DNA from: JBMNQI01 sp050944055
Lineage (GTDB): Bacteria; Bacillota; Clostridia; Oscillospirales; Oscillospiraceae
DNA length: 52,552 nucleotides
Reading direction: 5' to 3'
NCBI GenBank assembly: GCA_050944055.1
Contig: JBMNQI010000008.1
Span: 1-52,552 of the forward strand
The position numbers and the translations under genes were made by a program. Below the pieces are notes generated by a model. The model was not told the origin of the DNA and did not search any database. It saw only the letters and a program-made list of their open reading frames with translations. Shown in pieces: positions 7,023 through 16,056 of this stretch. Each line of letters opens with the position of its first letter. Position 1 is the stretch's first letter.

Positions 7023-8396
7023 ATGCCTTCTGAAATCAACAACAAAAAATCATTCATGGCTGAAATCCGCGCGCTTAACGAAGGCCGAAGTTCAAAAGCA
7101 ATGGTAACGACATACGGCTGCCAGCAGAACGAGGCGGACAGCCAGCGGCTCCGGGGCCTGCTTAGGGAAATGGGGTACGAGCTTACCGAAGACGCCGCGC
7201 AGGCCGACGTAATCATACTCAATTCCTGCGCCGTCCGCGCCCACGCCGAGGACCGGGTCTTTGGAAATATAGGGGCTTTATCGCATTATAAGAGAGCAAG
7301 GCCGGAGACTGTGCTCTGCCTTGCCGGGTGCATGGCCGCGGAGCAGAATGTGCGCGAAAGGATACGGAAAAGCTACCCTTATGTCGACCTGACATTCCCG
7401 CCCGACAAGATTTGGATGCTGCCGGAGCTTCTTTACGGCATTTTGACGGAGCGTAAAAGGCGCCAGGTAGAGCCGGAGAGCGAAGCGCCGCTTATTGAGG
7501 GGCTTCCAGAGGACAGGCAGCGCTGGCCGTCCGCGTGGCTGTCAATCATATACGGCTGCAATAACTTCTGCACATACTGCATTGTGCCCTATGTCCGGGG
7601 CCGCGAGCGAAGCCGCTCTCCCGAGGCCGTGATAAAAGAGGCGGGCGAGCTGCTCAAGTCGGGAATCAAGGACATTACGCTGCTTGGGCAGAACGTGAAC
7701 GCCTACAGGTTCGGGGACGTCGATTTCCCGGATCTTCTCAGGATGGTGAACGCGCTGCCGGGCGAATTCGTGCTTCGTTTTATGACGTCGCACCCGAAAG
7801 ACGCCGATATCCGCCTTTTTAAGGCCATGGCGGAGAGCGAAAAGGCCGCACGGCACCTGCATCTGCCGTTCCAGTCCGGCAACGACGAGATACTTCGCCG
7901 CATGAACAGGCGTTACGGCAGAGCCCGCTATCTGGAGCTTATTTCGCAGGTCCGGGAACTAATGCCGGACATTTCGCTGACAAGCGACGTTATCGTGGGA
8001 TTCCCGGGCGAGACGGAAAAGCAGTTTGAGGATACTCTGAAGCTTGTAGAGCAGGTCCGTTTCGACGCGCTGTTTACTTTTATTTATTCCCCGCGCGAGG
8101 GAACCGCGGCATATAAATACGACGACCCCATTCCTCGCGAGGAAAAGCAGGTATGGTTCGACCGCCTGCTTGAGGTTCAAAACCGCATATCCCTGGAAAA
8201 GCACAGGGAATATATAGGTAAGATCTGCCGCTGCCTCGTGGACGGGCGCGACGGGGATCTGCTCACCGCAAGGACAAACGGCGGGCGGCTTGTGAGGCTT
8301 CCCGGCAAAGAGGAGCTCATCGGAAGCTTTGTCGACGTAAAGATATTAGACTGCACGACCTGGTCGCTCTCAGGCGAGATGCTGCGGGACGTCTGA
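7023..8396 (+). CDS. miaB: tRNA-2-methylthio-N6-dimethylallyladenosine synthase
   Basis: A radical-SAM methylthiotransferase that adds ms2 to i6A37 of tRNAs reading UNN codons. The N-terminal UPF0004 domain carries the three auxiliary-cluster cysteines (TTYGCQQNEAD, NSCAVR, LAGCMA). The radical-SAM motif is CNNFCTYC, followed by the VRGRERSR stretch typical of MiaB, and a C-terminal TRAM domain. The ATG at 7023 is chosen because GGGGAG lies 7 nt before it; this gives 457 residues. The upstream ATG at 6969 overlaps the promoter. miaB-mutS-mutL clustering is common in Clostridia. Confidence 0.95.
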   Translation: MPSEINNKKSFMAEIRALNEGRSSKAMVTTYGCQQNEADSQRLRGLLREMGYELTEDAAQADVIILNSCAVRAHAEDRVFGNIGALSHYKRARPETVLCLAGCMAAEQNVRERIRKSYPYVDLTFPPDKIWMLPELLYGILTERKRRQVEPESEAPLIEGLPEDRQRWPSAWLSIIYGCNNFCTYCIVPYVRGRERSRSPEAVIKEAGELLKSGIKDITLLGQNVNAYRFGDVDFPDLLRMVNALPGEFVLRFMTSHPKDADIRLFKAMAESEKAARHLHLPFQSGNDEILRRMNRRYGRARYLELISQVRELMPDISLTSDVIVGFPGETEKQFEDTLKLVEQVRFDALFTFIYSPREGTAAYKYDDPIPREEKQVWFDRLLEVQNRISLEKHREYIGKICRCLVDGRDGDLLTARTNGGRLVRLPGKEELIGSFVDVKILDCTTWSLSGEMLRDV

Positions 8397-8410
8397 GGAA
8401 CGCGGCGCTT

Positions 8411-8533
8411 ATGGAAGGCCCGCTGATAAACGCCGGCTGCCGCGCGCTATGCGTGCTCTCGATGGCCGCGAAGCCCGGCCTTCAGGCCCGGCCGGAAATA
8501 CACGAGTTTTGCGCGAAAAGGAGGCTCTATTAA
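8411..8533 (+). CDS. Possible 40-residue leader ORF coupled to mutS
   Basis: An open frame from ATG 8411 encodes a 40-residue peptide starting MEGPLINAGCRALCVL and ending FCAKRRLY. Its TAA stop overlaps the mutS ATG (TAATG). Third positions are as GC-rich as in neighbours. The ribosome site (GAGGA, about 12 nt upstream) is weak and I recognise no family. It may be a translationally coupled small protein or a chance frame in the 136-bp miaB-mutS gap. Confidence 0.25.
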   Translation: MEGPLINAGCRALCVLSMAAKPGLQARPEIHEFCAKRRLY

Positions 8534-11130
8534 TGCCCGAAGGAACGCCGATGATGCAGCAGTACTTAAAGATCAAGGAGCAGGCGCCCGGCTGTCTGCT
8601 GTTTTTCAGGCTTGGCGATTTCTATGAGATGTTCGGCGAGGACGCGCTCACGGCCGCCCCGATTCTGGGGCTTACGCTGACGACGCGCGACCGCTCCAGG
8701 CCGGAGCACGAGCGAGTCGCCATGTGCGGCGTGCCGCACCATTCGGCCGAAAACTACATAGCAAAGCTTATATCTGCGGGCTTTAAGGTGGCCATCTGCG
8801 AGCAGACGGAGGATCCCGCGCTGGCCAAGGGCCTTGTCTCGCGCGAGGTAACGCGCATAATAACCCCGGGCACGCTGCTGGACGATTCGATGCTTGGCGG
8901 GGCGAGGAACAATTTTATAGCTTCCGTCTGTATTCTGCGCGATGAAATCGGCCTGTGCTACGCCGACGTATCGACGGGCGAGCTGCGTTTGACGGGCTTT
9001 TCGGGGCGCAACGCCGGCTCCGACCTGCTAAACGAGATTTACGCCGTCGCGCCGTCCGAGGCCGTGCTCGGAGGCGGGGCGGCGGAGGATATAAACCTTA
9101 TAAAATTCCTTCGAGACCGCATGAACTGCCGCTGCGAGACCGAGTGCCTGGAGCTTTTCGAGCCGAAGGCCGCCTCCGAGGCGGCGCAAAGGCGATTCGG
9201 ACACGGCGAGCTGCCTCCCGAGGGCTCGGCGCAGCTTCTCGCCGTCGGCGCCCTTTTGGGATATCTGCGCGACACGCAGAAGTCCGAGCCGGAGCAGCTG
9301 CGGACGCTGACGCGTTACATGCCGGGAGAGGCGATGGAGCTCAATATGACCGCGCGCCACAATCTTGAGCTGACGCAGACTATGCGCACAGGCGAGCGCC
9401 GGGGGAGCCTTCTTTGGGTCCTGGACAAGACGAAAACACCGATGGGGCACCGCCTGCTGTCGTCGCAGCTCATAAGGCCCCTCATGGACGTGGCGCTTAT
9501 ACGCCGCCGCCTCGGAGCGGTGGACGAGCTCGTGAAAAAAAGCCTCATACGCAACGAGCTTCGGCTTCTCCTGACGAACATACCCGATTTTGAGCGGCTT
9601 ATGAGCCGCGTATCCAGCCGCACCGCGAACCCGCGCGACCTTGTAGCGCTCGCCGGCGGCCTAGAACAGCTTCCCAAGATACACGAGCTGCTGCACTCGC
9701 TGCAAAGCCCGCTGCTGCATGAGCTTGACACGGGGCTGGACGAGCTTCAGGACCTTGCCCGCCTCATACGTCACGGCATAGAGCCGGAGCCGCCGCTGAC
9801 GCTGAGGGACGGCGGCGTGATAAGGCCCGGTTTTAACGAGCAGCTTGATAAGCTCAGGCGTATAATCGAGGATTCGGGCTCCCTGATAGCGGAGACTGAA
9901 AAGGCGGAGCGCGAGAGGACGGGACTTAAGCTCCGCATTGGCTATAACCGAGTGTTCGGCTACTATATTGAGGTTCCGAACGCGCAGCGCGACAAGGTTC
10001 CCGCGCATTACATACGAAAGCAGACCCTGGCAAACGCCGAGAGGTTCATAACGGAGGAGCTTAAGGAGCTCGAGAGCACCATATTAACAGCCCGCGAAAA
10101 GGCCACGAGGCTTGAGTACGAGCTTTTCGAGCGCACGCTTGAGCAGGTGGCCGCGGAGCTTATAAGAGTGCAGGGCGCGGCCCGCGTAATAGCTATGGCG
10201 GACTTCCTCGCCAGCCTCGCCGAAGCCGCCGAAAAATACGACTACTGCATGCCCACAGTGGACGTTTCGGACAAGATAGAGATCACGGAGGGCAGGCACC
10301 CTGTAGTTGAGCGCGCCGGAGGCGATATGCTTTTCGTGCCCAACGACACCTATCTTGACTGTGCCGGAACGCGCGCCGCTATAATCACAGGGCCGAACAT
10401 GGCGGGAAAGAGCACGTATATGCGGCAGGTGGCGCTTATTGTCATTATGGCGCAGATGGGCAGCTTCGTCCCGGCGAAGTCGGCCAGGATCGGGCTTGTG
10501 GATAAGATTTTTACGCGCGTCGGCGCGTCGGACGACCTGTCCGCCGGGCACAGCACGTTCATGCTCGAGATGATCGAGGTGGCCGACATCCTGAAAACCG
10601 CGACGCCGAGGAGCCTAATAATTCTCGACGAGGTAGGCCGCGGGACTTCCACATTCGACGGAATGGCGATAGCCCGGGCGGTGCTTGAATACTGCGCTTC
10701 GCGCCGCACGCTGGGGGCAAAGACAATGTTCGCCACGCATTACCACGAGCTCACGGCGCTTGAGGGCGAGATTGAGGGCGTCAAGAATTTCAATATAGCC
10801 GCTAAAAAACGCGGGGATTCTATAATCTTTCTGCGCAAAATAGTGCCGGGAGGAGCGGACGACAGCTACGGCATAGAGGTCGCGAAGCTCGCGGGAGTCC
10901 CCAAGCCTGTTGTCGGCCGCGCCCGCGAAATCCTGAGCCAGCTCGAGGGCGGCGAGCCCAAGCAGAACGGCGCGCCCGGCCGCGCTCTAAGCTCCGGCGC
11001 TGCCTCGGGCAGGAGCGAACCGCAGATGTCCATGTCGGACCTTCGTTTGCAGACAATCGACCCGGACACGATTACGCCTATTGAGGCGCTCAACCTGCTT
11101 GCGGAGCTTAAAAAGCTCACGGCTATGTGA
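8533..11130 (+). CDS. mutS: DNA mismatch repair protein MutS
   Basis: This protein recognises base mismatches and small loops and recruits MutL. At 865 residues it is normal length. The mismatch-reading GDFYEMF motif is near residue 38. The C-terminal ABC ATPase has Walker A GPNMAGKST, signature region GASDDLSAGHSTF and Walker B LIILDEVGRGTSTFDG, followed by ATHYHEL. The start at 8533 has AAAAGGAGG in front and matches the family N-terminus (PMMQQYLKIKEQ); an upstream extension to 8449 has no ribosome site. A Pro/Gly/Ser-rich linker precedes the last helices (IEALNLLAELKKL). Confidence 0.97.
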   Translation: MPEGTPMMQQYLKIKEQAPGCLLFFRLGDFYEMFGEDALTAAPILGLTLTTRDRSRPEHERVAMCGVPHHSAENYIAKLISAGFKVAICEQTEDPALAKGLVSREVTRIITPGTLLDDSMLGGARNNFIASVCILRDEIGLCYADVSTGELRLTGFSGRNAGSDLLNEIYAVAPSEAVLGGGAAEDINLIKFLRDRMNCRCETECLELFEPKAASEAAQRRFGHGELPPEGSAQLLAVGALLGYLRDTQKSEPEQLRTLTRYMPGEAMELNMTARHNLELTQTMRTGERRGSLLWVLDKTKTPMGHRLLSSQLIRPLMDVALIRRRLGAVDELVKKSLIRNELRLLLTNIPDFERLMSRVSSRTANPRDLVALAGGLEQLPKIHELLHSLQSPLLHELDTGLDELQDLARLIRHGIEPEPPLTLRDGGVIRPGFNEQLDKLRRIIEDSGSLIAETEKAERERTGLKLRIGYNRVFGYYIEVPNAQRDKVPAHYIRKQTLANAERFITEELKELESTILTAREKATRLEYELFERTLEQVAAELIRVQGAARVIAMADFLASLAEAAEKYDYCMPTVDVSDKIEITEGRHPVVERAGGDMLFVPNDTYLDCAGTRAAIITGPNMAGKSTYMRQVALIVIMAQMGSFVPAKSARIGLVDKIFTRVGASDDLSAGHSTFMLEMIEVADILKTATPRSLIILDEVGRGTSTFDGMAIARAVLEYCASRRTLGAKTMFATHYHELTALEGEIEGVKNFNIAAKKRGDSIIFLRKIVPGGADDSYGIEVAKLAGVPKPVVGRAREILSQLEGGEPKQNGAPGRALSSGAASGRSEPQMSMSDLRLQTIDPDTITPIEALNLLAELKKLTAM

Positions 11131-11187
11131 CGCCTGAAGCCGCGTCTTACTATCGCCCCCAGCCGGGCAAATCTGGAGGCAGTTTCC

Positions 11188-11856
11188 ATGCCTTTTGACT
11201 ACCGCATGACAAAAAAAGAGCTCGTCGCCGCACTTGTGCTGCTGGCGGTAATAACCGCGTCTCCGGCTCTGGCGGAGCTTTTTCCGGATTATGACCGCTC
11301 ATGGGTCGAATTCGGCATGGCGGCTGTCATGTTCTTTGTTACGCTTGCGGTTTTCCGCCGGTTTCTTATAGAGGAGCTGCGCGCTTTTACGCGGTCGTTA
11401 TGGAGCTCGATCGTTTCGGTGTTCGCCGGGGCCTTCCTATATATCTCGGCCTCTGTGCTTATATCCGCCCTCGCAGGGGACGCGCTCTACGAGCGGGCGC
11501 AAAACCCGATAACGCTTCTACAGCTCGGCATGCTGGAGCGCAACCCGCGGCCTTTTGTCTCCGCGTCGGCGCTTTTGTGGCCGCTGTCGCGGGAGACGGC
11601 GTTTTTAGGCGGCGTTTTCGGGCCTGTATACAATAAAAACAAAGCTCTGGCATGGGCGCTCAGTTTAGCTGTGTTTTCAGCGGCGCAGGTATGGCTCAGC
11701 GTTTATTACGACAGGAATGCGCTTGTATTCGCCCTGGGCTATCTGCCCTTTGCCCTGGGAGCGGCCTACGCGTACCGCCAAAGCTCAAGCATATGGGCCG
11801 CTGTGTTCTACGAGATAATGCTCAATTCTTTTATGATATACACGATGATCAGATAG
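11188..11856 (+). CDS. CPBP-like membrane protein with degenerate active site
   Basis: 222 residues with about six hydrophobic membrane segments. The C-terminal half resembles CPBP (Abi) intramembrane proteases, but the motifs are altered. The EExxFRG motif reads RETAFLG, so the first Glu and the Arg are lost. The FxxxH motif reads FSAAQ. The HxxxN motif reads EIMLN. Protease activity is therefore unlikely. The assignment rests on motif position and topology and is tentative. The ATG at 11188 follows TGGAGGC. It lies between mutS and mutL with 57- and 84-bp gaps and no terminator, so it is probably co-transcribed with repair genes. A role in repair is not shown. Confidence 0.65.
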   Translation: MPFDYRMTKKELVAALVLLAVITASPALAELFPDYDRSWVEFGMAAVMFFVTLAVFRRFLIEELRAFTRSLWSSIVSVFAGAFLYISASVLISALAGDALYERAQNPITLLQLGMLERNPRPFVSASALLWPLSRETAFLGGVFGPVYNKNKALAWALSLAVFSAAQVWLSVYYDRNALVFALGYLPFALGAAYAYRQSSSIWAAVFYEIMLNSFMIYTMIR

Positions 11857-11940
11857 TTTATTCCGGCCAGAGAGCGTATGGCCGCCGGTCGCGCAGGCAG
11901 TCCGGCCTGGCCCGGGAGGAAGGGGAGCAGGTGTGAATTC

Positions 11941-13860
11941 ATGAGCAAAATAAACGTGCTGCCGGCGCACCTTGCCGACCTTATAGCCGCGGGCGAGGTT
12001 GTGGAGCGCCCGGCGTCGGTGGTCAAGGAGCTGCTGGAAAACTCGATAGACGCGGGGGCCACGGCCTGCACTGTCGAAATAAGAAACGGCGGGCTTACAT
12101 ATATCCGCGTCACGGACAACGGCTGCGGGATGGAGCCTGGCGATGCCAAGACGGCGTTTCTGCGCCACGCGACCTCGAAGATACGCACGGAGCGCGACCT
12201 TGAGGCAATAGGGACCCTCGGCTTCAGGGGGGAGGCGCTGGCGGCAATCGCCGCCGTCGCGCGTATTGAGCTGCTTACCTGCCCGCAGGGCGCGGACACA
12301 GGCACGGCGCTGGAGCTTGACGGGGGCAGGCTCCTGGATGACAGCGAGGCCGGCTGCCCCCCCGGTACGACGATAATCGTGCGCAATTTGTTTTATAATA
12401 CACCCGCGCGGTTAAAATTCCTCAAGAGGGACCAATACGAGGCCGCGGCTGTACTCTCCGCAATTCAGAGGATAGCGCTTGGATACCCCAACGTCTCTAT
12501 TAAGTACCTGCGCGACGGGGTCGAGGAACTGCATACGCCCGGCGACAGCTCGCTTGAAAGCTGCGTATACGCCGTTCTGGGCCGCGACGTCGCGCTTTCG
12601 CTGCTCCCGGCGAAATTTGAGGACGAGTATGTCAGCGTTACTGGCTTTGTTTCCTCCCCGCGCGCCGGGCGCGGAAACCGCGCGCTTGAGTTCTTCTTTG
12701 TCAACGGGCGGAGCATACGCTCAAACGCGCTCTCGGGCGCGCTCGAGGCGGCGTTTCGGAACCGCCTGCTTGTCGGGAAGTTCCCGGCCTGCGTGCTCAA
12801 TATCGGGATGAAGTTTGCGGCTGTAGACGTAAACGTCCACCCGACGAAGGCGGAGGTGCGCTTTTTTGCCGAATCGCGCGTCGCCTCGGCCGTCCATGCC
12901 GCCGCGAAAAACGCGCTCGACGCGGAGACGAACCTCGCTCCCGGGCCCGAAGCCGGGCATGCACTGAAAGAAGACGCGCCTTCACACGGCATATCCGGGC
13001 AGGAGCCGGCGGCGATAAGCCGGCAGGAGCTCCGGCAGGCGCAGATGCGAATAAACGCGGAGGAGCTCCGGCAGGAGCGCGTAAGCGTTCCAGAAGCGAC
13101 AAAATCCGCTGCAGTCCACATTCCCGGACCGTTTCCGGTCTGTGAGAACGGGCCCGATGCCATTGAGCCCGAATTCTCCCTGCGCTCTCCGTCCGCCTCG
13201 TACGCCGAAAGCGCCGCAGCGGCCCCGCTGCGTGACGCGCCTGAAGAAGCGGCGGCGGAGGGCGGCGCTGTCCCGGAATACAGGCTCATAGGCGAGGCTC
13301 TGGACACGTATGTGATAGTGCAGACAGGCTCCTCGCTTGTGCTGATTGACAAGCACGCGGCGCACGAGCGGAAGCTGTTTGACGCTCTGGTCGGCGGCTA
13401 TACGCAGGCGATGCCTCAGGCGCTTATGGAGCCGGAGCGCTTTACGCCGACTCCGAAGGCCTATCAGGCGATAATGGAGAATCTGGAGGCTTTAAGATCC
13501 TGCGGGTTCGGAATTGAGGATTTCGGCGCGGGCTCGCTGCTCATACGAGAGGCGCCCGCGGGCCTCAACCCCTCCGAGGTAGTTCCCCTGCTTGAGGAGA
13601 TAGTCCTGGAGCTTAAGTCTTTCCCGGGCCCGAATGCGCCAAAGTCAAAGCCTGACGACGCTATGCCCGAATTCCGGTTGGCGGTGCTTCGTTCAGTAGC
13701 CTGCAAGGCGGCGATTAAGGCGGGTAAAGCCTCCGAAACGCTGGAGCTGCGCCCCCTGATTGAATCCGTGCTCTCCGGAGAAATAAAATACTGCCCCCAC
13801 GGGCGCCCGGTCTCCGTTGAGCTTACAGGGTCGGCGCTTAATAAGCTTTTCAAGAGGTGA
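11941..13860 (+). CDS. mutL: DNA mismatch repair protein MutL
   Basis: A 639-residue GHKL ATPase that couples MutS to strand incision. The N-terminal ATPase motifs are present: AAGEVVERPASVVKELLENSIDAGA region, TDNGCGM and GFRGEALAAI. Residues of roughly 330-440 form a variable, Ala/Glu-rich linker. The C-terminal domain keeps the endonuclease-type motifs in variant form: DKHAAHERKLFD in place of DQHA(X)2E(X)4E, CKAAIKAGK, and CPHGRPV. This fits a nicking MutL in a bacterium without MutH. The ATG at 11941 matches the family start; a frame open from 11878 lacks similarity. Confidence 0.96.
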   Translation: MSKINVLPAHLADLIAAGEVVERPASVVKELLENSIDAGATACTVEIRNGGLTYIRVTDNGCGMEPGDAKTAFLRHATSKIRTERDLEAIGTLGFRGEALAAIAAVARIELLTCPQGADTGTALELDGGRLLDDSEAGCPPGTTIIVRNLFYNTPARLKFLKRDQYEAAAVLSAIQRIALGYPNVSIKYLRDGVEELHTPGDSSLESCVYAVLGRDVALSLLPAKFEDEYVSVTGFVSSPRAGRGNRALEFFFVNGRSIRSNALSGALEAAFRNRLLVGKFPACVLNIGMKFAAVDVNVHPTKAEVRFFAESRVASAVHAAAKNALDAETNLAPGPEAGHALKEDAPSHGISGQEPAAISRQELRQAQMRINAEELRQERVSVPEATKSAAVHIPGPFPVCENGPDAIEPEFSLRSPSASYAESAAAAPLRDAPEEAAAEGGAVPEYRLIGEALDTYVIVQTGSSLVLIDKHAAHERKLFDALVGGYTQAMPQALMEPERFTPTPKAYQAIMENLEALRSCGFGIEDFGAGSLLIREAPAGLNPSEVVPLLEEIVLELKSFPGPNAPKSKPDDAMPEFRLAVLRSVACKAAIKAGKASETLELRPLIESVLSGEIKYCPHGRPVSVELTGSALNKLFKR

Positions 13861-13866
13861 AACCTT

Positions 13867-14589
13867 ATGTTACAATACAGGAGGCTGCCGTTAAAGGCCC
13901 TGTTTAACGCGCGGGAGCTCGGCGGCTTCCCGACGAAGGGCGGCGGCGTAACGCGGTACGGCGTTTTTATACGCAGCGAGATTCCGCACAATCTCCCCGG
14001 CAGCGACCTTGATTTCCTGCGCGATTACGGGCTTCGCTCCTGCATGGATTTCCGGGGCGACACGGAGCTGCAAATTATGCCGAACAGCCTTGAGGGCTTA
14101 GACTGGGTCGAGTACTTCCACCATCCCATGTTTACGCTCCAGTCGGCCCCGCAGGGCCAGAAGGCCGGCAAGAAGTTCCAGGGCTGGGGAGAGCACTATA
14201 TAAGGATGTGCGAGGAATTCCGCCCCTGGGTGAAAACGGCGCTTGAATACTCCGCAAACGCGGAAGGCGCGATGCTTTTTAACTGTACGACGGGCAAGGA
14301 CCGCACAGGCATATTCACAGCCCTGCTTTTGTCAATAGCCGGGGTGTTGCTTCCGGATATCGTGGCGGACTATTCGGTATCAATGGTATATATGTGGGAC
14401 GTTTACCCGTCCTTCAACTTCCCGAAGGATTTGCCCAAGGAATTTCTTCTGACTCCCCCGCAGGCTATGAGAACGCTTCTCAATTATTTCGAGGCCAATT
14501 ACGGCGGCGCCGTCGGCTATATACGCGAGTGCGGAGCGGGCAGCGACGTGATCGAGGCTATAAGGCGCAAGCTTACATGCGAGAATTGA
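13867..14589 (+). CDS. Tyrosine-protein phosphatase (Y_phosphatase3 type)
   Basis: 240 residues with N-terminal NARELGGFPT, which is characteristic of this dual-specificity or lipid-phosphatase-like family. The P-loop NCTTGKDRTG is near residue 142, in which the usual His before the nucleophilic Cys is Asn; the Cys, Asp and Arg are retained. It should hydrolyse phosphotyrosine or phosphoinositide-like esters, substrate unknown. The ATG at 13867 follows GAGGTG and lies 6 bp past the mutL stop, so it is in the same operon. Confidence 0.85.
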   Translation: MLQYRRLPLKALFNARELGGFPTKGGGVTRYGVFIRSEIPHNLPGSDLDFLRDYGLRSCMDFRGDTELQIMPNSLEGLDWVEYFHHPMFTLQSAPQGQKAGKKFQGWGEHYIRMCEEFRPWVKTALEYSANAEGAMLFNCTTGKDRTGIFTALLLSIAGVLLPDIVADYSVSMVYMWDVYPSFNFPKDLPKEFLLTPPQAMRTLLNYFEANYGGAVGYIRECGAGSDVIEAIRRKLTCEN

Positions 14590-14678
14590 TAAGAAAGAAA
14601 GCATCCGGCGTCACCGCGCGGCCCGGTGGCGGAGGGATACGCCTTCCCGCCGCAGAAAATTAAAATTGAGGTGATATA

Positions 14679-15500
14679 ATGTCGTCAAATCTGACCGATC
14701 TGCGCCTTGCGGTGCTTATAGACGCGGAGAATGTTCCGCGCCGGAGAATGAAGGCGATCATACAGGAGCTCACGCTTTACGGGACTCCGACAATCAAGCG
14801 AATATACGGCGACTGGACGTCCCCGAACCTGAGCAACTGGAAGCAGGAGCTTCTGGAAAACGCAATCCAGCCTATCCAGCAGCACAGCTATACGACCGGC
14901 AAGAACTCCTCTGACTCGGCTATGATAATCGACGCTATGGACATACTTTACGCAGGCCATACGGACGGATTCTGCATAGTCTCAAGCGACAGCGATTTCA
15001 CGCGCCTCGCTACGCGCCTGCGCGAGAGCGGCATGAAGGTTATCGGCGTCGGCGAAAAAAAGACGCCGAGCTCGTTTATCGCGGCCTGCGACAAATTTAT
15101 TTACATCGAGGTAATAGCCCAGCAGGCTGAGGAGAGCGAGGAGCAGCGAAAAAAACAGGTTTTGCCCTCATATCAGCAGCCCCGGCGGAATTATCCCCAG
15201 GCGCAGCCCGAGCACGACGAGCACGAGCCTCAAAATACGGAGCCGATACGCCAGAGCATTCCCCAGGAGGTGGAGCGGCTTGTCATACAGAGCGTCAAGG
15301 ATCTGGCGGACGAGGACGGCTACGCGTTCTTAGGCGAGATAGGCAACCTTCTCTTAAAAAAGCAGCCGGACTTCGACCCGCGCAACTTCGGCTTCAACAA
15401 GCTGACGCCTATGATACAGGCAATGGGCAAATTCGAAATTGACGTGCGCCAGACCGCTTCGCCGAATATCAAGCATATTTACGTCAAGCTGAAAGAATAA
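14679..15500 (+). CDS. NYN-domain ribonuclease-like protein with C-terminal OST-HTH/LOTUS domain
   Basis: 273 residues. The N-terminal ~150 are a NYN/PIN-like nuclease domain. The acidic residues are in LIDAENVP, SDSAMIIDAMD and SSDSDFTRLA, so the metal site looks intact. A Gln/Pro/Glu-rich linker follows (about 155-195). The C-terminal region (VERLVIQSVKDLADEDGYAFLGEIG ... FGFNKLTPMI, shortened here) fits an OST-HTH/LOTUS RNA-binding domain. An RNA-cleaving or RNA-handling role is inferred from these families; no target is evident. The ATG at 14679 follows TTGAGGTG. Confidence 0.85.
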   Translation: MSSNLTDLRLAVLIDAENVPRRRMKAIIQELTLYGTPTIKRIYGDWTSPNLSNWKQELLENAIQPIQQHSYTTGKNSSDSAMIIDAMDILYAGHTDGFCIVSSDSDFTRLATRLRESGMKVIGVGEKKTPSSFIAACDKFIYIEVIAQQAEESEEQRKKQVLPSYQQPRRNYPQAQPEHDEHEPQNTEPIRQSIPQEVERLVIQSVKDLADEDGYAFLGEIGNLLLKKQPDFDPRNFGFNKLTPMIQAMGKFEIDVRQTASPNIKHIYVKLKE

Positions 15501-15517
15501 AATTTCAGAACTTTCCA

Positions 15518-15546
15518 TTGCATCTTATTTATTTAAGTGATATTAT
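15518..15546 (+). promoter_or_regulatory. Promoter of the marR-mnmG unit
   Basis: TTGCAT, a 17-bp spacer, TATTAT, just past the end of the NYN gene in an AT-rich gap. Confidence 0.65.
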
Positions 15547-15603
15547 TATTCTCATACGCGAATATTCCTATATGTTTACTGTAATTTGAAGGGATTGTAC
15601 AAC

Positions 15604-16053
15604 ATGACGACTATACCCAGCAAGCGGGCGGCCGAGGCTCTTATGCGCCTGGAGCCGGTATATCAGGGCAAATTCAGCCGAAACATCCGCTCCCTGGCTG
15701 ACGAAACGCTTACGCATCTCCAGATACAGGCTCTTTTCCTGCTGCGGGACGCAGGGCCGATGGCGATGCACGAGATTGCGGCCCATCTCCACATGTCCAA
15801 GCAGCATCTGACGCGGTTTGTGGACGCGCTCGTGCGCCGCGGGCTTCTGCTTCGTTTTCAGAAGCCGGGCGACCGCCGCACCGTCTATATTAAGGTTACC
15901 GATGAAGGCCTGGCCGCTTTGAACGGGTTTTACGAGCAGGCACTGCAGATAATCGGCAGGATTGTAAGCAAGCTGCCCGTTGAAAAGCAGGAAGAGCTGG
16001 CCGACGCGGCTTTAAAAATGTTTGAAATTATGGAAAGCATCTCAGTGCGGTAA
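15604..16053 (+). CDS. MarR-family transcriptional regulator
   Basis: 149 residues with a winged helix: recognition helix AAHLHMSKQHLTRFVDALVR and wing LLRFQKPGDRRTVYIKVT, flanked by dimerisation helices. MarR proteins are dimeric repressors that usually sense small phenolic or oxidant ligands; no ligand can be read here. The ATG at 15604 has GAAGGG 10 nt upstream; a TTG at 15586 is less likely. The stop is 3 bp before the mnmG start, so the two are translationally close. A regulatory link to tRNA modification is not implied. Confidence 0.88.
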   Translation: MTTIPSKRAAEALMRLEPVYQGKFSRNIRSLADETLTHLQIQALFLLRDAGPMAMHEIAAHLHMSKQHLTRFVDALVRRGLLLRFQKPGDRRTVYIKVTDEGLAALNGFYEQALQIIGRIVSKLPVEKQEELADAALKMFEIMESISVR

Positions 16054-16056
16054 AAT

